This document shows, in pieces, positions 61,766 through 64,000 of a stretch of DNA of 64,000 nucleotides. The stretch lies in assembly GCF_003958645.1 (NCBI RefSeq), contig NZ_RXLO01000006.1, forward strand, positions 310,001-374,000. Reading direction: 5' to 3'. The translations under genes and the position numbers were made by a program. This stretch comes from Chitinophaga rhizosphaerae (GTDB taxonomy: Bacteria; Bacteroidota; Bacteroidia; Chitinophagales; Chitinophagaceae). Each line of letters starts with the position of its first letter. Within the stretch, counting starts at the first letter, position 1. The notes under the pieces were generated by a model. The model searched no databases. It worked only from the letters and a program-made list of their open reading frames with translations, and was not told the DNA's origin.

Positions 61766-64000
61766 TTACATCATCATCGCCTCTTTCAGCCAGGAAGATG
61801 CATAGGGGGAAGCCTGCACTTTGTCCCGGAAACCGGGCTGGCCGATGGTCGCTTCGATCTCCACGGGGTTGGACAGGTCGATGCGGGAAAACAGCTCGTA
61901 GAACTGGGGATCGGTCTGCAACAGGTGCAGCAGCTCCGCCGCCAGGGCATCTTCCGGCGGCACGGGCGTTGCGCTGCGGAAGAGTTTCCGGCGCTTGAAG
62001 AACGAGCCCACGATCTCCACGATCCCCCACCAGCTGCTTTCGGCCGAGGGCGACTGCACCAGTCTGGATGGTTCCGCTACCGGCACCTGCAGGGCGTCCC
62101 AGGCGCGGATGATCCCGTTCCCGTAATATTTCTTCCAGTCGGCGAAAACATTCCCTTTCGCGGCGCTGGTGAAAAGCGCATGGCGAACGGCTTCCACTTT
62201 CATCCATTTCTTTCCTTCGTCATAATATCCTTTTTTCTCCATTTCGTTGCGATGCCGGGCGATGTACAGCGCCGCCGTGGCCGCCACCTGCGGGGTGGCC
62301 GACGAGGTGCCGCCGCCGCTCCTGACGAACGGGTGGACGGAAGAAGCCCAGGGCGTATTCGGCGTATAGCCGGCCAGGGCGCGCGTCATCCGCGACGCCG
62401 GGCCCCAGGAACCCTGCATATATTGCGTGCTGATGGCCCGCTCGGAGCCTTCGCGCAGGAAATCCACATCGTAGGGCTTATGATCGTACATGGCGCCGGT
62501 GGCCGCGATCACCCGCTCGAAAGCCGCCGGGAAAAGGACGCATTTCGGCAACAGGGCGCCGGTGCCCTTGTACCAGCAGTTACTGGCGGCAGACACCACC
62601 ACGATCCCGGCCTCGTATGCCCGGTTCACGGCCCGCGCCATCCGCTGGCTGGGTTTCCCGGCCATGGACATCGACACCACTTCGCAGCCCTCCCCGATCG
62701 CGTATTCGATCGCTTCGGCGAAAGTGCGGTCGTTCATGATGACCACCGATTCGGAAATCCTGCAGGGCACCACCGTGGCTACCGGGGCGCCGCCAATATA
62801 GCCTTCGTATTCCCCGAACGTCTGTGCCTTCGTCACTTTTCCGCCCGCCAGCAAAACAACCGTGCCCAACCCGTGGCCGTCTTGCCCGGATTCGGGTTTA
62901 TCCTGCGCCAAATTTGGATTCTCCTTGCTCACGAAGCTGCGCTGGCGCTGGAGGTCCAGGTTTTCGGGAAGCGCGGGATGGCCGGCGATGTAGCCGGTAT
63001 CCAGGTGCGCGATGCGGACGTGGGCGCCGGGCATGGCCTGCACTTCGGCCGTGGCTTTGGCCAGCTGGGAATGCGCATCCCCGAGGTGCCAGCCGATGGC
63101 GGCCTCCCCCATGGCGGGCGGCCATTCGCGGATATAGTCCGGGTTATTGGCGTCTCCCTCGCGGGTAGCGCGCTTGTCCTGCGCGGGCGACACGCTCATG
63201 ATCGGTTCCACGACGGCTTCCAGCCCTGCGGCGAGGAGGCTCTGGCGAAGGGCATGCGCCGCGCTCCAGCTGTGCTCGTGCGGGGTGGTTTTCATTTCCA
63301 GCACGAGGTAATCCGCCCCTTTTTCAAGGATATCGATGTCTTTCCCGGGATCGATGTCTTTGGCCGGCGGCACTTTCCAGGTAACGAGCAATTGCGCGTT
63401 CCTTTTCACCTTCACTTCGTCCCACTCTTCTTCTTTTGTCAGGTTGCGGCCTGCGGGCGCAGGTTTGAGGTCCGGCTTGCGGGAACCTTTTACGACCGCC
63501 GCATCGGGAATTTCGATCTGGAAGGGGAATGCGGCGTCGAAAGTCGGGATGATGGCGCCGTATTCGAAGAAGTTGGGGCGGGGATAATAATATCTTTCGC
63601 GGATGGCGTCTATCAGTTCCGGCGCGTTTTTCCTGCGGGTAGCCGCTTTACGGAACAGCTCGATGAACGATTCGGTGAACACGCCGTTGGATTCACCGTC
63701 GAAAGTAGTCTGATCGTCCTGGCAGGCGGCCAGCAGCTTCACCGCCGCTTTCACGTTCGCCGCCTGGGCCGTTGCGCGGAACTTGTCCTGCAGCGGACCG
63801 TACACCGTGGGGCCATAGGTCTCCATAATATCCTGTTCCTGCTTCAGCGGCAGTTTCCGGGAACGGAGACCCCGCATTTCCGTCGCGTTTTCCAGGCCGG
63901 CGGCGAGGTGCTCGCTGAGGGTTTGGGGGGATTTCGCCACCCGGGCGATAGTTCCCGAATGACAACTATCCGACACGATGAGAATGCGCGTACCCTCCCC
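61766..64000 (-). CDS. Caspase-subtilisin fusion protease (N-terminus beyond window)
   Basis: The frame is open for 744 codons and continues past the right edge; the GTG at 63976 is internal. The visible N-terminal residues EGTRILIVSDSCHSGT hold the caspase/metacaspase active-site cysteine (codon 63964-63962), so a caspase p20 domain begins outside. A linker of about 270 residues follows. Then comes an S8 subtilisin domain with Asp in HLDTGY (63001-62999), His in DGHGLGT (62875-62873), an oxyanion Asn in SAASNCW and Ser in GGGTSSATP (62305-62303). A helical tail of about 120 residues ends LKEAMMM. No signal peptide can be judged. Two protease domains in one chain suggest a proteolytic relay, as in some bacterial defence systems; target unknown. 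Confidence 0.88.
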   Translation of the reverse strand, partial: GEGTRILIVSDSCHSGTIARVAKSPQTLSEHLAAGLENATEMRGLRSRKLPLKQEQDIMETYGPTVYGPLQDKFRATAQAANVKAAVKLLAACQDDQTTFDGESNGVFTESFIELFRKAATRRKNAPELIDAIRERYYYPRPNFFEYGAIIPTFDAAFPFQIEIPDAAVVKGSRKPDLKPAPAGRNLTKEEEWDEVKVKRNAQLLVTWKVPPAKDIDPGKDIDILEKGADYLVLEMKTTPHEHSWSAAHALRQSLLAAGLEAVVEPIMSVSPAQDKRATREGDANNPDYIREWPPAMGEAAIGWHLGDAHSQLAKATAEVQAMPGAHVRIAHLDTGYIAGHPALPENLDLQRQRSFVSKENPNLAQDKPESGQDGHGLGTVVLLAGGKVTKAQTFGEYEGYIGGAPVATVVPCRISESVVIMNDRTFAEAIEYAIGEGCEVVSMSMAGKPSQRMARAVNRAYEAGIVVVSAASNCWYKGTGALLPKCVLFPAAFERVIAATGAMYDHKPYDVDFLREGSERAISTQYMQGSWGPASRMTRALAGYTPNTPWASSVHPFVRSGGGTSSATPQVAATAALYIARHRNEMEKKGYYDEGKKWMKVEAVRHALFTSAAKGNVFADWKKYYGNGIIRAWDALQVPVAEPSRLVQSPSAESSWWGIVEIVGSFFKRRKLFRSATPVPPEDALAAELLHLLQTDPQFYELFSRIDLSNPVEIEATIGQPGFRDKVQASPYASSWLKEAMMM

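Overview
The window comes from a GC-rich member of the Bacteroidota, most likely a Chitinophaga-like genus of the Chitinophagaceae. The evidence is a SusC/SusD pair, two further TonB-dependent receptors, a giant Ig-repeat surface protein, many two-component systems, weak Shine-Dalgarno sequences, and -7 boxes of the TAnnTTTG type close to start codons. No rRNA, tRNA or CRISPR array was seen. Both ends of the window cut through large genes on the minus strand.

Layout: (1) 1-8428, a secreted Ig-repeat adhesin that runs off the left edge. (2) 8710-13455, a sensor kinase flanked by two paralogous NarL-type regulators. (3) 13463-15466, a YdeI-like protein and an S41 peptidase. (4) 15825-19241, a siderophore-type TonB receptor and an AraC regulator. 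(5) 19639-29409, a glycan-use operon: SusC, SusD, arylsulfotransferase lipoprotein, GH130 mannosylglucose phosphorylase, sodium/solute symporter. (6) 29585-32841, MFS exporter, membrane protein, DinB protein, a decayed dehydrogenase and a DUF2905 protein. (7) 32970-36131, an Oar-like TonB receptor. (8) 36248-39845, a DNA alkylation repair cluster: stand-alone Ada-like zinc domain, AlkB, Ada, 2OG oxygenase and convergent AlkA. (9) 39874-41794, RpiA and two NTF2-like proteins. (10) 42016-44892, a LytS/LytTR pair, a small ORF and an RraB/TPR protein. (11) 44990-47924, an orphan kinase, a CBM6-like protein and GH43. (12) 48078-51502, UspA, a coiled-coil protein, a receiver-CRP fusion and its PAS kinase. 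(13) 51578-55791, receiver, HEAT protein and GT2 synthase, divergent from a YaiO-type outer membrane protein. (14) 55933-61538, an LTA-synthase-like enzyme with a giant hybrid kinase. (15) 61766-64000, a caspase-subtilisin fusion that runs off the right edge.

The window mainly senses, binds and processes external polymers. At least five sensor kinases and six response-regulator proteins sit next to uptake receptors, carbohydrate enzymes and a likely exopolysaccharide export unit. The strongest regulatory signals are: three identical GTTCGTCG direct repeats at exact 20-bp spacing just after the LytTR regulator; two inverted repeats of identical geometry 22 bp apart before susC, with a weaker third copy; a direct repeat at 21 bp before the siderophore receptor; and a 36-bp promoter module shared by two genes 15 kb apart.

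The most unusual proteins are the caspase-subtilisin fusion, the stand-alone Ada domain lacking the methyl-acceptor cysteine, the arylsulfotransferase inside a SusCD operon, and the receiver/HEAT/GT2/YaiO unit. All functions are read from sequence motifs and family knowledge; no database search was run.
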